Assembly (NCBI GenBank): GCA_903927295.1
Contig: CAIYMN010000085.1
Span: forward strand, 1-38,630
Direction: 5' to 3'
Origin: an uncultured beta proteobacterium
GTDB lineage: Bacteria > Pseudomonadota > Gammaproteobacteria > Burkholderiales > Burkholderiaceae_C
Length of the DNA: 38,630 bases
Below the pieces are notes generated by a model, which searched no databases, was not told the DNA's origin, and was given only the letters and a program-made list of their open reading frames with translations. Positions 21,657 through 31,297 of the stretch are shown here, piece after piece. Position numbers and translations under genes: made by a program. Every line of letters begins with the position of its first letter. Positions within the stretch are counted from its first letter, which is position 1.

Positions 21657-22442
21657 ATGGCCCAAATCTTCTGCATCGCCAATCAAAAGGGGGGGGTTGG
21701 AAAAACCACCACCACTGTCAATCTGGCGGCTGGTCTGGCCAAGATCGGGCAACGAGTTCTGATGGTTGATCTTGACCCGCAAGGCAACGCAACCATGGGC
21801 TCGGGCGTTGACAAGCGTCAACTGAAAATGACGGTTTACGATGTTCTGCTTGAAACGGTCTCCATTGCTGAAGCGAAGGTCACAAGTGACAAGTTGATTG
21901 CTGGCGGATGCGGCTACGATATTCTTGGAGCGAACCGCGAACTGTCGGGCGCCGAGGTTGAGTTGGTCGATGTAGAGCGCAGAGAAAAACGCCTCAAACT
22001 GGCGTTGACTGAGGTTCAAGACAACTACGACTTCATTTTGATTGATTGTCCGCCGTCGCTGTCCATGTTGACACTCAATGGCTTGTGTTGCGCACAGGGC
22101 GTCATTGTTCCTATGCAGTGCGAATATTTTGCGCTTGAGGGTTTGACGGATCTGGTGAATACCATAAAGCAGGTGCATGCAAATCTGAACCGGGAACTCT
22201 CCATCATCGGGCTGTTGCGAGTCATGTTTGATGCGCGCATCACTTTGCAGCAACAGGTCAGCGAACAGCTCAAGGGCCATTTTGGCAACAAGGTCTTCAA
22301 CACTGTTATACCGCGCAATGTGCGTTTGGCAGAGGCGCCAAGTTATGGTGTCCCGGGCGTACTTTTTGACCCCCCAAGCAAAGGCGCACAGGCGTTTGTG
22401 GCGTTTGCTCAAGAAATAGTAGAACGCGCCAACAAACTCTAA
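21657..22442 (+). CDS. parA: Chromosome partitioning ATPase ParA/Soj
   Basis: FCIANQKGGVGKTTTTVNLAAGLA deviant Walker A; VDLDPQGNATMGSGV. Confidence 0.98.
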   Translation: MAQIFCIANQKGGVGKTTTTVNLAAGLAKIGQRVLMVDLDPQGNATMGSGVDKRQLKMTVYDVLLETVSIAEAKVTSDKLIAGGCGYDILGANRELSGAEVELVDVERREKRLKLALTEVQDNYDFILIDCPPSLSMLTLNGLCCAQGVIVPMQCEYFALEGLTDLVNTIKQVHANLNRELSIIGLLRVMFDARITLQQQVSEQLKGHFGNKVFNTVIPRNVRLAEAPSYGVPGVLFDPPSKGAQAFVAFAQEIVERANKL

Positions 22443-22447
22443 CGAAA

Positions 22448-22996
22448 TTGAAGCCTGCAGATGTATTGATCTTGCCCGGATGGCAAAACTCCGGCCCTGC
22501 TCACTGGCAGAGCCGATGGGAGTCGTTGTATGGTTACGCGCGCGTCGAACAGCATGACTGGATGCGCCCGTTGCGGGGAGACTGGATCGCCCGATTGGAA
22601 GAGGCGCTGTTGCTGCGTAGTGAGCCAGCACTACTGGTGGCACATAGTCTGGGGTGCCTCTTGGTTGCGGCATGGGCCGGATGTTCGCGCAACAGCCACC
22701 TGGTTAAAGCGGCTCTCTTGGTCGCGCCGGGAGATGCGGAACGAGACGAGTTGCGCCCGACGCTGGCCACATGGTCACCCATTCCCCTGAAGCGGCTACC
22801 TTTCAAGACGATTTTGATCGGGAGTCAGAATGATCCATTTTGCACCGACCTGCGGGCACGTCAGCTGGCCCGCGCATGGGGATCCGATCACATCGACTAT
22901 GGTCACAAAGGGCACATCAATGCCGAGTCTGACCTGGGTGACTGGCCTGAGGGGCACCAATTGTTAATAAAGTGCAATCAGTTGCCACAAACTTGA
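22448..22996 (+). CDS. RBBP9/YdeN-family alpha/beta serine hydrolase (TTG start)
   Basis: VLILPGWQNSGPAHWQSRWE, LLVAHSLGCLL, GHINAESDLGDWPEG. Confidence 0.85.
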   Translation: MKPADVLILPGWQNSGPAHWQSRWESLYGYARVEQHDWMRPLRGDWIARLEEALLLRSEPALLVAHSLGCLLVAAWAGCSRNSHLVKAALLVAPGDAERDELRPTLATWSPIPLKRLPFKTILIGSQNDPFCTDLRARQLARAWGSDHIDYGHKGHINAESDLGDWPEGHQLLIKCNQLPQT

Positions 22997-23027
22997 AAAC
23001 GCCTGCCGAAAAGAACTGACAAGGAAA

Positions 23028-23972
23028 ATGATGGTTACCAAAAAACCCAAAGGCTTAGGCCGCGGCCTAGAGGCATTGCTTGGACCTAATGTGAGCGATA
23101 GGGCGGCATTTGATGCCTCTGCCGGTAATCCGGTCAGCCCGGGCCAACCGGCGTCATTGATGCTTACCAACATGCTCCCAGGTACCTACCAGCCGCGCAC
23201 CCGGATGGATGAGGGCGCCCTGTATGAGCTCGCTGAATCCATCAAGGCCCAGGGGATTTTGCAACCGATACTGGTTCGCCAATTAACGGACGGGCCGAAT
23301 CAGGGTAAATACGAAATTATTGCCGGTGAACGCCGCTTTCGCGCTGCCAAACTTGCCGGACTGGACAGTGTGCCCGTGCTGGTGCGAGATGTTCCCAATG
23401 AAGTCGCGGCAGCGATGGCGTTGATCGAGAATATTCAACGAGAAGACCTCAACCCCCTGGAGGAGGCCCAAGGTTTACAACGCCTGGTGAAGGAGTTTGG
23501 GCTCACTCACGAACAGGCTGCGCAGGCCGTAGGCCGTTCGCGCAGCGCTGCCAGCAATTTGCTGCGCCTGCTCAACCTGGCCGAACCGGTACAAGTTATG
23601 TTGATGGCCGGTGACCTCGACATGGGCCACGCACGAGCCCTGCTTGCCCTGGACCGTGCAACACAGATCACGGCGGCGAGCCAGATCAGTGCGCGCAAGA
23701 TGTCGGTTCGGGAGGCCGAAAGCCTGGTAAAGAAGTTCGGCGCCGAGTTCACATTGACTTCGGTCAAGCAAAAGAAAGAGAAGTCTCGTGACATCAAGCG
23801 AGTCGAAGAAGAATTGTCAGACTTGCTCACCGCCGAGGTCGAGGTTCGCGTTAAGAAGCGAGTCAAGCGTGCCGGGCGCATGGAGGAAATTGGAGAAATT
23901 GGCATCCGGTTTTCTTCCCTTGATGAACTCAATGGGTTGATTGAGAAATTGGGACGCACCGCTGCTCATTGA
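23028..23972 (+). CDS. parB: Chromosome partitioning protein ParB/Spo0J
   Basis: KPKGLGRGLEALLG, GTYQPRTRMDEGALYELAESIKAQGILQPILVR, GERRFRAAKLAG, HTH THEQAAQAVGRSRSAASNLLRL. Confidence 0.98.
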   Translation: MMVTKKPKGLGRGLEALLGPNVSDRAAFDASAGNPVSPGQPASLMLTNMLPGTYQPRTRMDEGALYELAESIKAQGILQPILVRQLTDGPNQGKYEIIAGERRFRAAKLAGLDSVPVLVRDVPNEVAAAMALIENIQREDLNPLEEAQGLQRLVKEFGLTHEQAAQAVGRSRSAASNLLRLLNLAEPVQVMLMAGDLDMGHARALLALDRATQITAASQISARKMSVREAESLVKKFGAEFTLTSVKQKKEKSRDIKRVEEELSDLLTAEVEVRVKKRVKRAGRMEEIGEIGIRFSSLDELNGLIEKLGRTAAH

Positions 23973-24085
23973 GCGCGAACTAATTTGATGAACGAACCAA
24001 CCCTGGTCATGCCGAGTCTTTGCAGCAAACTTCAGGGTGACCTAAACTGGCGGTCTATGAAACTTCTACTTACTGGGGCGAAGCC

Positions 24086-24841
24086 TTGAACTTAACTGAC
24101 GGCAAGCGCGAAAACGTTCCCGATGCAGTGCTCGAAGGAATGTCGGTCGTCGCTTTCGCCTTGGCCAAGTTGGCAGGCGCCCGCAGTTCAGATACCGCCA
24201 ATCATATTTGGCGCATCCAGCAATATCTCAAGTGCCTGGCACAACACCTTAAAGGACACCCAAGGTTTGCACCGATATTGACCGAGTCGTACATTGACCT
24301 GCTGTTTTTCTCGGCACCTTTGCACAACCTCGGCACGATTGGAATTCCTGACTGGATTCTGCTGAAGCCAAGCCGATTGTCGCCAGCTGAGCTTGCGGTG
24401 ATGAAGACTCACACGACGCTCGCGCGAGATGTCATTGAGCAGATTGAGAAGACCTATGGCTACAAGGGAGAACCCTTCAAAACACTCAAGGACATGGCAC
24501 ATTCGCACCACGAAAGGTGGGATGGTAGTGGTTATCCGCAAGGACTGACCGAAGAGCAGATCCCGCTGGCAGCACGCTTGCTGGCCATAGCGGACGTATA
24601 TGAGGGGCTGATTTCAAACCGGGTCTACAAGGTTGGAGTGCCTCATGATCAGGCGGTCGCCATCATTTTTCAGGGCCGAGGCAGTCATTTTGATCCTGAT
24701 ATCGTCGACGCTTTCATTGAAATCCAGGATGATTTTCGGGCGATCGCACTTCGCTATGCCGATACCGATCAGGATATGCAGCGGATGATCGAATACATGG
24801 CCAATGCCATCGCGGAAGAAGCCCAGCTGCCAGTCAATTAG
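24086..24841 (+). CDS. HD-GYP-like protein with degenerate HD motif
   Basis: HHERWDGSGYPQGLTEEQIPLAARLLAIADVYEGLISNRVYK conserved; HDxGK replaced by HNLGT. Confidence 0.85.
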   Translation: MNLTDGKRENVPDAVLEGMSVVAFALAKLAGARSSDTANHIWRIQQYLKCLAQHLKGHPRFAPILTESYIDLLFFSAPLHNLGTIGIPDWILLKPSRLSPAELAVMKTHTTLARDVIEQIEKTYGYKGEPFKTLKDMAHSHHERWDGSGYPQGLTEEQIPLAARLLAIADVYEGLISNRVYKVGVPHDQAVAIIFQGRGSHFDPDIVDAFIEIQDDFRAIALRYADTDQDMQRMIEYMANAIAEEAQLPVN

Positions 24842-26262
24842 AGTGTAAAGATCTTGCCTGGATTCATGATGTTTTTCGGGTCCAGTGCGCGTTTGATGGT
24901 TCGCATCATGTCCATCGCTGCCGCGCCCGCCTCAGACACCAGAAAATCCATTTTGTGCAGGCCAACCCCGTGTTCGCCGGTGCATGTCCCTTCCAGTTTC
25001 AGAGCCCGGGTGACAAGAGCATGATTTAGTCTTTCTGCTATCGCGCGCTCTTCCGGAATGTTGGGGTCAATCAGATAGCCGAAATGAAAGTTGCCGTCTC
25101 CAACATGGCCAACCAGGAAGTACGGAATGCCACTGGCATCGGCTTCTGCCACCGAATCGAGTAGGCAATCTGCAAGGCGGGAAATGGGGACGCAGGTATC
25201 TGTCGAAATGGCTCGACAGCCAGGCCTGGACTGAATTGCGCCAAAGTAGGCGTTGTGCCGAGCGGCCCACAAGCGTGTACGCTCTTCCGGCGTGGTGGCC
25301 CACTCAAAGGCAGTCCCACCAAAACCGGTTGCAATTTCCTGCACGGATTCAGCTTGTTCCTTGACACCAGTCGGGGAACCATGGAACTCCATCAGCAGCA
25401 GTGGTTCCTCGCGCAAACTCAGCTTGGAGTGAGCGTTGACCATGCGTACCGTATTTCCATCGATCAACTCCACCCGAGCAATTGGAATACCGAGTTGAAT
25501 GATTTGAATCGTGCTGCGCACTGCTGCTTCGATGCTGGGGAAGGAACAGATCGCTGCCGAGATCGCTTCAGGCAGTGGGTAGAGTTTGACCGTCACTTCG
25601 GTGATGATGCCCAGTGTGCCTTCCGAACCCACCATCAGGCGAGTCAGGTCGTAACCGGCGCTGCTCTTTTTGGCGCGCGTGCCCGTGCGCAGAACGTCGC
25701 CGCCGGCGCTCACTACTTTCAAGGCCAGGACGTTTTCGCGCATCGTGCCATAACGCACGGCGTTGGTACCACTGGCGCGGGTCGCGCTCATGCCGCCCAA
25801 GGTGGCGTCGGCACCAGGATCTATTGGAAAGAACAGCCCGGTACTCTTGACCGCCTCATTGAGCTGCTTGCGGGTCACGCCGGCCTCTGCTGTCACTGTC
25901 AGGTCTTCGGCGTTGATGGCCAGTACCCGGTTCATGCGACTTACATCAATACTGATGCCACCCTGCACGGCCAGCAAATGACCCTCGAGCGAGGTTCCAA
26001 CGCCAAATGGAATGATCGGAACACAAAATTCACTCGCCAGTTTGACGGCATCAACAACGTCTTGTGTTGACTGCGCAAACAACACTCCAGCCGGCGGTGG
26101 CGCGGCAAAAGAGGATTCGTCTCGACCATGATGCTCGCGCACCGCCAGTGCGATCGAGAACTGGTCTGCAAAGCGCGACCTCAATTTGTCAATCAAGGCT
26201 GGGGGTACGTCGCGTTGACAGATTTCAGGAGTCATGGTGGGCATTTCAGTCAGTGTGTTCAC
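24838..26262 (-). CDS. FAD-binding oxidoreductase, D-lactate dehydrogenase/glycolate oxidase GlcD-like
   Basis: PFGVGTSLEGHLLAVQGGISIDVSRMN, DPGADATLGGMSATRASGTNAVRYGTMRENVL, C-terminal GEHGVGLHKMDFL, DPKNIMNPGKIF. Confidence 0.9.
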   Translation of the reverse strand: MNTLTEMPTMTPEICQRDVPPALIDKLRSRFADQFSIALAVREHHGRDESSFAAPPPAGVLFAQSTQDVVDAVKLASEFCVPIIPFGVGTSLEGHLLAVQGGISIDVSRMNRVLAINAEDLTVTAEAGVTRKQLNEAVKSTGLFFPIDPGADATLGGMSATRASGTNAVRYGTMRENVLALKVVSAGGDVLRTGTRAKKSSAGYDLTRLMVGSEGTLGIITEVTVKLYPLPEAISAAICSFPSIEAAVRSTIQIIQLGIPIARVELIDGNTVRMVNAHSKLSLREEPLLLMEFHGSPTGVKEQAESVQEIATGFGGTAFEWATTPEERTRLWAARHNAYFGAIQSRPGCRAISTDTCVPISRLADCLLDSVAEADASGIPYFLVGHVGDGNFHFGYLIDPNIPEERAIAERLNHALVTRALKLEGTCTGEHGVGLHKMDFLVSEAGAAAMDMMRTIKRALDPKNIMNPGKIFTL

Positions 26263-26381
26263 GGGGGTATCCTAAGCCATTCGACTCAATTCAGGTTCAA
26301 ACCGGGCTTTGCCATTGGCTGTTGGGCTGGGGAACTCCGTCCATTTTGCTGCAACAATGGCACCAATCAAGGAGACGCTTT

Positions 26382-26960
26382 ATGGGACAACGACTGACAC
26401 AAATTGCCACGCGCACGGGTGACATGGGCAGCACCGGCCTTGGTGACAACACGCGTGTCTCCAAGAACAGTCTGCGAGTTCATGCCATGGGCGATGTGGA
26501 TGAGCTCAACTCCAATCTGGGCGTGCTGCTGTGTGAGGATATGCCGCTAGCAGTGCGTCAACTGCTAGTGCAGATTCAGCACCAGTTGTTCAATCTGGGT
26601 GGTGAATTGTCAATTCCAGGTTTTGAACTTCTCAAGCCAGAAGCCGTATTGGCGCTGGATCAAGCCCTGGCGCAATATAACGCGACACTGCCTGCATTGC
26701 AGGAGTTCATCCTGCCTGCGGGGTCGCGAGCAGCTGCTTTGGCCCATGTCTGTCGCACCGTGACGCGACGCGCTGAGCGCTCCGTGGTCGCTCTGGAGGA
26801 CAAGGAGTCTTTAAATGACTCGCCGCGCCAGTACTTGAACCGTTTGAGCGACCTCCTGTTTGTGTTAGCCCGAGTTCTCAACCGGTACCGCACCGACGGC
26901 ACTGAGGGCGACGATGTGTACTGGAAGAGTGAACGTCTCTTGCAAGCCGGCCTGAAGTAG
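26382..26960 (+). CDS. Cob(I)alamin adenosyltransferase, PduO-type
   Basis: IATRTGDMGSTGLGDNTRVSKNSLRVHAMGDVDELNSNLGVLL; RAERSVVAL...YLNRLSDLLFVLAR. Confidence 0.93.
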   Translation: MGQRLTQIATRTGDMGSTGLGDNTRVSKNSLRVHAMGDVDELNSNLGVLLCEDMPLAVRQLLVQIQHQLFNLGGELSIPGFELLKPEAVLALDQALAQYNATLPALQEFILPAGSRAAALAHVCRTVTRRAERSVVALEDKESLNDSPRQYLNRLSDLLFVLARVLNRYRTDGTEGDDVYWKSERLLQAGLK

Positions 26961-26966
26961 CGGCAG

Positions 26967-27389
26967 CTAGCGAGGTGCCAGAATCGTCATGGTGATGCGT
27001 GAAACGCAGGTCAGCTCACCGGCATCGTTGTGCATGTCGATTTGCCAGACCTGAGTAGTGCGACCCAGATGCACTGGTCTGGCAACACCGGTGACCCAGC
27101 CGCTGCTCGTGCTGCGGATGTGGTTGGCGTTGATGTCGAGTCCGACGGCGCGGTGATCCGGCGGGCTGGAGAATGCTGCGCCACAGGAACCCAGGGTTTC
27201 TGCCAAGACAACGCTCACGCCACCATGAAGTAAACCATAGGGTTGGCGCGTTCGGTGGTCTACTGGTACCCGTGCCCGGATGAAGTCATCGCCGACTTGC
27301 AGAAACTCTATGCCGAGCCGGGCCACCGTTGTATCGACATGAGCCGCCTGCAGCGTTTCTATTGAGAAGGATTGTTTCCAGATACGCAT
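26967..27389 (-). CDS. PaaI-type hotdog-fold thioesterase
   Basis: 140 aa; RTRQPYGLLHGGVSVVLAETLGSCGA, GLDINANHIRSTSSGWVTGVARPVHLGRTTQVW. Confidence 0.9.
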   Translation of the reverse strand: MRIWKQSFSIETLQAAHVDTTVARLGIEFLQVGDDFIRARVPVDHRTRQPYGLLHGGVSVVLAETLGSCGAAFSSPPDHRAVGLDINANHIRSTSSGWVTGVARPVHLGRTTQVWQIDMHNDAGELTCVSRITMTILAPR

Positions 27390-27461
27390 TCAGGCCTTAA
27401 TTGGAGAGGTTGCTTTTTTCTTTTCAGAAGGGCAAGCTTGGCATTGTATTAACCTAGTCAC

Positions 27462-29576
27462 ATGATTCAAGCCGCCATGCCGCCTCACGTGCCTCAGATT
27501 CGTCTCTATCAAAACTGGCTTCAGGTGCAGCGCGGGCTGTCCTTTGAGTCTTATGATGAGTTTTGGCACTGGTCCATAACTGACCTGAACGCTTTCTGGC
27601 AAAGCATCTGGGATTACTTTGAGTTGCGCTCGCCCTCGCCTTGCAGCATGGTCTGTGATGGGGCACCGATGCCCGGCACCCGGTGGTTTGTCGGGGCCAA
27701 AATCAATTACGCCGCAGAAGTGTTGCGCCACGCCCAGGCGGCGCAGGCTGCTGGATTTCCCGCCATTCTTAGCCACAACGAAAAGAGTTTGGGTCACTCT
27801 GCAGCCCGGGAAACAAGTTGGTCTGAGCTGCGCCGCCAGGTCGCCTCGCTTGCCCTGCATTTGCTCGACCACGGCGTTCAACCGGGTGATCGGGTTGCGG
27901 CCTATTTGCCAAACGCACCAGAGGCCATCGTCGCCTTCCTGGCTACCGTAAGTATTGGTGCTGTCTGGAGCATTTGCGCGCCGGACATGGGAACCAATGC
28001 CGTGCTCGATCGCTTCAAGCAAATCGAACCCAAGGTACTGTTTGCGTGCGATGGAGTGACGTATGGCGGGCGCGATATCGATCGCGTCCCTGTGCTTGCC
28101 GAACTCTGTGCTGCTCTGCCCTCAGTGCAGCATCTGGTGCTGCAGAGCAACCTCGGTTCCGTGACGGATTGCGACAAGATTCTTCCAGGCAGCGTCAATT
28201 TCGGGCAAGCCATCAGCCGGGACGATGCCCAGACGCAAACATTTGAGCCGCTCAGGCTGGCCTTTGACCACCCGCTGTGGATCGTCTATTCCAGCGGCAC
28301 GACCGGATTACCCAAAGCCATTGTGCATGGTCATGGTGGAACGGTGCTGGTCGGGCGCACGCTGCTGTGCCTGCACAACGACGTTGGGTGCAGCTATGCG
28401 CCCAACTCCTTGGGGGAGCGTTATCACTGGTACAGCTCGACCGGCTGGGTGATGTGGAATGCGCAGGTCAGCGGCTTGCTCGGCGGCGTGACCTGTTGCA
28501 TCTTTGACGGAAATCCGGCTGGTCGCACGATCGATGTCGGCGGAAACAGGATCGAGCCCGACTGGACGACCCTGTGGCGCTTCGCTGCCGAGCTCGGCGT
28601 AACGTTTTTTGGGGCTGGTGCCGCGTTTTACGCCAATTGCCAGAAGGCGGGTGTGGATCTGAGCCGCTGCGGTGATCTTTCCCAAGTGAGGGCCCTTGGC
28701 ACGACCGGCTCGCCTTTGAGTGCCGATGCCCAGGCTTGGGGCACCGAACAATTTCGCCGCTTGAAGAGCCCGCATCAACACGAAGGCGAGGAATTTCCCG
28801 CCGGGCCGCCCCAAGGAATATTTGCCCCGTCGGGGGGCGACATCTGGTGGTGCAACATCTCCGGCGGCACCGATTTTTGCGGCGCCTTCATTGGCGGCAA
28901 CCGCGAACTGGCGCAAGTGCCGGGTGAAATGCAATGCCGCTTGCTAGGTTGCGCCGTGCAGGCCTGGAACGAGCAGGGCCAGCCAGTGATCGATGATGTG
29001 GGCGAACTGGTTTGTACTCAGCCGATACCGAGCATGCCGCTTTATTTCTGGGGTGACAAAGGCAATCAGCGTTATCTGTCAAGTTACTTCGACATGTACC
29101 CGGGCGTCTGGCGACACGGCGACTGGCTCAAGATCGGAAGCCATGGGGCCTGCATCATCTATGGCCGCAGTGACGCCACCATCAATCGTCACGGGTTGCG
29201 CATGGGAACCAGCGAGATCTATAGCGCGGTTGAAGCGTTGCCCGAGGTGCTCGACTCAATGGTGGTGGACCTGGAATACCTGGGTCGCGAAAGTTATATG
29301 CCTTTGTTTGTCGTCTTGCGATCCGACTTGACGTTGACCCCGGCTTTGCGCGTCAAAATCGTGGAAGCCATCAAGAATGCCCTGTCGCCACGCTTTGTCC
29401 CCAACGAGATCTTTCAGGTAGCCCAGATACCGCGCACGTTGTCAGGAAAGAAACAAGAGCTGCCAATCAAAAAATTGCTGTTGGGCCAATCGCTTGAGAA
29501 GGTGGTGAACCGCGAGGCGATGGCGAACCCCGCTTGTCTGGACTGGTACGTGGAGTTGGCTCGATCGCGCCAGTGA
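27462..29576 (+). CDS. Acetoacetate-CoA ligase
   Basis: 704 aa; WIVYSSGTTGLPKAIVHGHGG, ISGGTDFCGAFIGGN, GVWRHGDWLKIGSHGACIIYGRSDATINRHGLRMGTSEIYSAVEALPEVLDSMVVDLEYLG. Confidence 0.93.
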   Translation: MIQAAMPPHVPQIRLYQNWLQVQRGLSFESYDEFWHWSITDLNAFWQSIWDYFELRSPSPCSMVCDGAPMPGTRWFVGAKINYAAEVLRHAQAAQAAGFPAILSHNEKSLGHSAARETSWSELRRQVASLALHLLDHGVQPGDRVAAYLPNAPEAIVAFLATVSIGAVWSICAPDMGTNAVLDRFKQIEPKVLFACDGVTYGGRDIDRVPVLAELCAALPSVQHLVLQSNLGSVTDCDKILPGSVNFGQAISRDDAQTQTFEPLRLAFDHPLWIVYSSGTTGLPKAIVHGHGGTVLVGRTLLCLHNDVGCSYAPNSLGERYHWYSSTGWVMWNAQVSGLLGGVTCCIFDGNPAGRTIDVGGNRIEPDWTTLWRFAAELGVTFFGAGAAFYANCQKAGVDLSRCGDLSQVRALGTTGSPLSADAQAWGTEQFRRLKSPHQHEGEEFPAGPPQGIFAPSGGDIWWCNISGGTDFCGAFIGGNRELAQVPGEMQCRLLGCAVQAWNEQGQPVIDDVGELVCTQPIPSMPLYFWGDKGNQRYLSSYFDMYPGVWRHGDWLKIGSHGACIIYGRSDATINRHGLRMGTSEIYSAVEALPEVLDSMVVDLEYLGRESYMPLFVVLRSDLTLTPALRVKIVEAIKNALSPRFVPNEIFQVAQIPRTLSGKKQELPIKKLLLGQSLEKVVNREAMANPACLDWYVELARSRQ
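28824..28838. repeat. GC palindrome GCCCC-gtcgg-GGGGC in an apparent in-frame insertion in the acetoacetate-CoA ligase gene
   Basis: Direct reading; encoded stretch SPHQHEGEEFPAGPPQGIFAPSGG looks inserted between conserved blocks. Confidence 0.5.
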
Positions 29577-29670
29577 TCTTCAGCAAAAGAGCACTTCCTC
29601 ACGGGCAGACACCCGTACAAACCCCGATGAAGTTTGTGGCACGGAAATGGCTTGACTCATTAGAATAACC

Positions 29671-29684
29671 TGACCAATTGGTTG
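29671..29684. promoter_or_regulatory. RutR-like operator (TGACCA-AT-TGGTTG)
   Basis: Resembles RutR consensus TTGACCAnnTGGTCAA; upstream of the NCS1 permease and near a RutR-like gene. Confidence 0.5.
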
Positions 29685-29847
29685 GTTTTCGGCTGTTTCG
29701 TATCGATCTGGTGCGCGGCATCTCGTTTTTGGCGCATCAGTTTGCTGCGCATGTTTCGTCGGCGAACAGTGTTCGTCCAAAGGTGTGGTTGGGTGTATGA
29801 GTTCGCGCCTGATCAAGGAAGTTTCTAACAACTAACCGGAGATAGGA

Positions 29848-31266
29848 ATGAGTTCACTGGCAAGCGACAACCCGCTCATCAACGACGACCTGAAACCGAC
29901 CACCGAAGCGCAACGTCACTGGCGAGCCAGTGACTTCGCCGCACTCTGGGTGGGCATGGTGGTTTGCGTCCCAACCTACACCATGGCCAGCAGCATGTTG
30001 GATCAGGGCTTCACCTGGCAGATGGCAATCTGGCTGGTCTTCCTGGCCAACTGCATTGTGCTGATTCCGATGCTGTTACTAGGCCGATCCGGCACCCGCT
30101 ATGGCATTCCCTTTCCCGTTTTGGCGCGCGCTTCTTTTGGTGTCAAGGGAGCGAATCTGCCGGCCGTTCTTCGCGGATTGGTGGCCTGTGGCTGGTTTTC
30201 GATCAACTGCTATTTCGGCGCCTTGGCCTTGCACGGGTTTTTCAACGTCGTCGGCATGGGTTTGGCTGGTCCGGCCCAGGGAGAGTTCATCAGCACCTCA
30301 CAACTGGTTTGTTTCTACCTGTTTTGGGCGGTGCATATCTATTACATCTGGAACGGTGTGGAGTCGATCCGCAAGTTGGAGGTGGTGGCCGCGCCCCTCA
30401 TGATCCTGGCCTCCGTTGCGTTGGTGGTGTGGGCGTTCATGTCGGTTCCGTCCGGCAAATTGCTTGACCTGCCAGCCAAGGTGGTTGCAGGCGGGCCCAA
30501 GACCTGGGCTGCATTGACCGGCCTGGTAGGCTTCTGGGCCACGCTGGCGCTCAACATCCCTGACTTCACGCGTTTTGCCAAGAGCAACCGTGAACAGGTG
30601 CTGGGACAGGCGGTCGGATTGCCGATTCCAATGGCGCTGTTTTCAATGGTTGGCATCATCGGTTTCTCGGTTTCCCAAATTTTGTACGGAAAAGCCCAAC
30701 TGTTTCCCGATGGCTTGTTGTCACAAATGGGAACCTTTGCGTCAGCGCTGGGCTTGATCGTCATCTTGCTGGCCAATCTAACCACCAACGTTGCCGCCAA
30801 TCTGGTTTCTCCGTCCTACGACTTCTCCAATCTGGCTCCCGACAAGATCAGCTTCCGCTCCGGTGGCTTGATCGCTGCCGTCATCGGGCTGCTGTTTATG
30901 CCGTGGAAATTGCTGGCCACATCTGGCGGTTACCTCTTCACCTGGCTTGGCGGCTACGGCACCCTGCTGGGCGCCATTGCTGGCATCCTGATGGTTGACT
31001 ATTACCTTGTACGCAAGGGCGAACTCAAGGTGGACGATCTCTACCGGCGGGGCGGCGCGTATGAGTACAGCGGTGGCTGGAACATGCAGGCCTTGATCGC
31101 CTTTGCATTGGGTGTATTGCCGTGTTTGCCTGGATACCTCGTCGTGTCCGGTGTACTGGACAAGGCGTCGATCAACCCAAGCCTCGTCAGCCTGTTCGAT
31201 TTTGGCTGGTTCTTCAGTCTGGCGGTGTCGGGGGCCTACTATTTCATCACCGCGAAAAAGTCCTGA
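29848..31266 (+). CDS. NCS1-family (cytosine/uracil/allantoin-type) permease
   Basis: 472 aa; RHWRASDFAALWVGMVVCVPTYTMASSMLDQG, NIPDFTRFAKSNREQVLGQ, TTNVAANLVSPSYDFSNLAP. Confidence 0.92.
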   Translation: MSSLASDNPLINDDLKPTTEAQRHWRASDFAALWVGMVVCVPTYTMASSMLDQGFTWQMAIWLVFLANCIVLIPMLLLGRSGTRYGIPFPVLARASFGVKGANLPAVLRGLVACGWFSINCYFGALALHGFFNVVGMGLAGPAQGEFISTSQLVCFYLFWAVHIYYIWNGVESIRKLEVVAAPLMILASVALVVWAFMSVPSGKLLDLPAKVVAGGPKTWAALTGLVGFWATLALNIPDFTRFAKSNREQVLGQAVGLPIPMALFSMVGIIGFSVSQILYGKAQLFPDGLLSQMGTFASALGLIVILLANLTTNVAANLVSPSYDFSNLAPDKISFRSGGLIAAVIGLLFMPWKLLATSGGYLFTWLGGYGTLLGAIAGILMVDYYLVRKGELKVDDLYRRGGAYEYSGGWNMQALIAFALGVLPCLPGYLVVSGVLDKASINPSLVSLFDFGWFFSLAVSGAYYFITAKKS

Positions 31267-31297
31267 CCCGTACCCAACGCACGCTTGGTTTTGATCT

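Noticed and set aside
21642-22673. 343-aa minus-strand ORF opposite parA and the hydrolase gene
   Set aside because: Antisense to well-supported genes; low-complexity, no recognisable family
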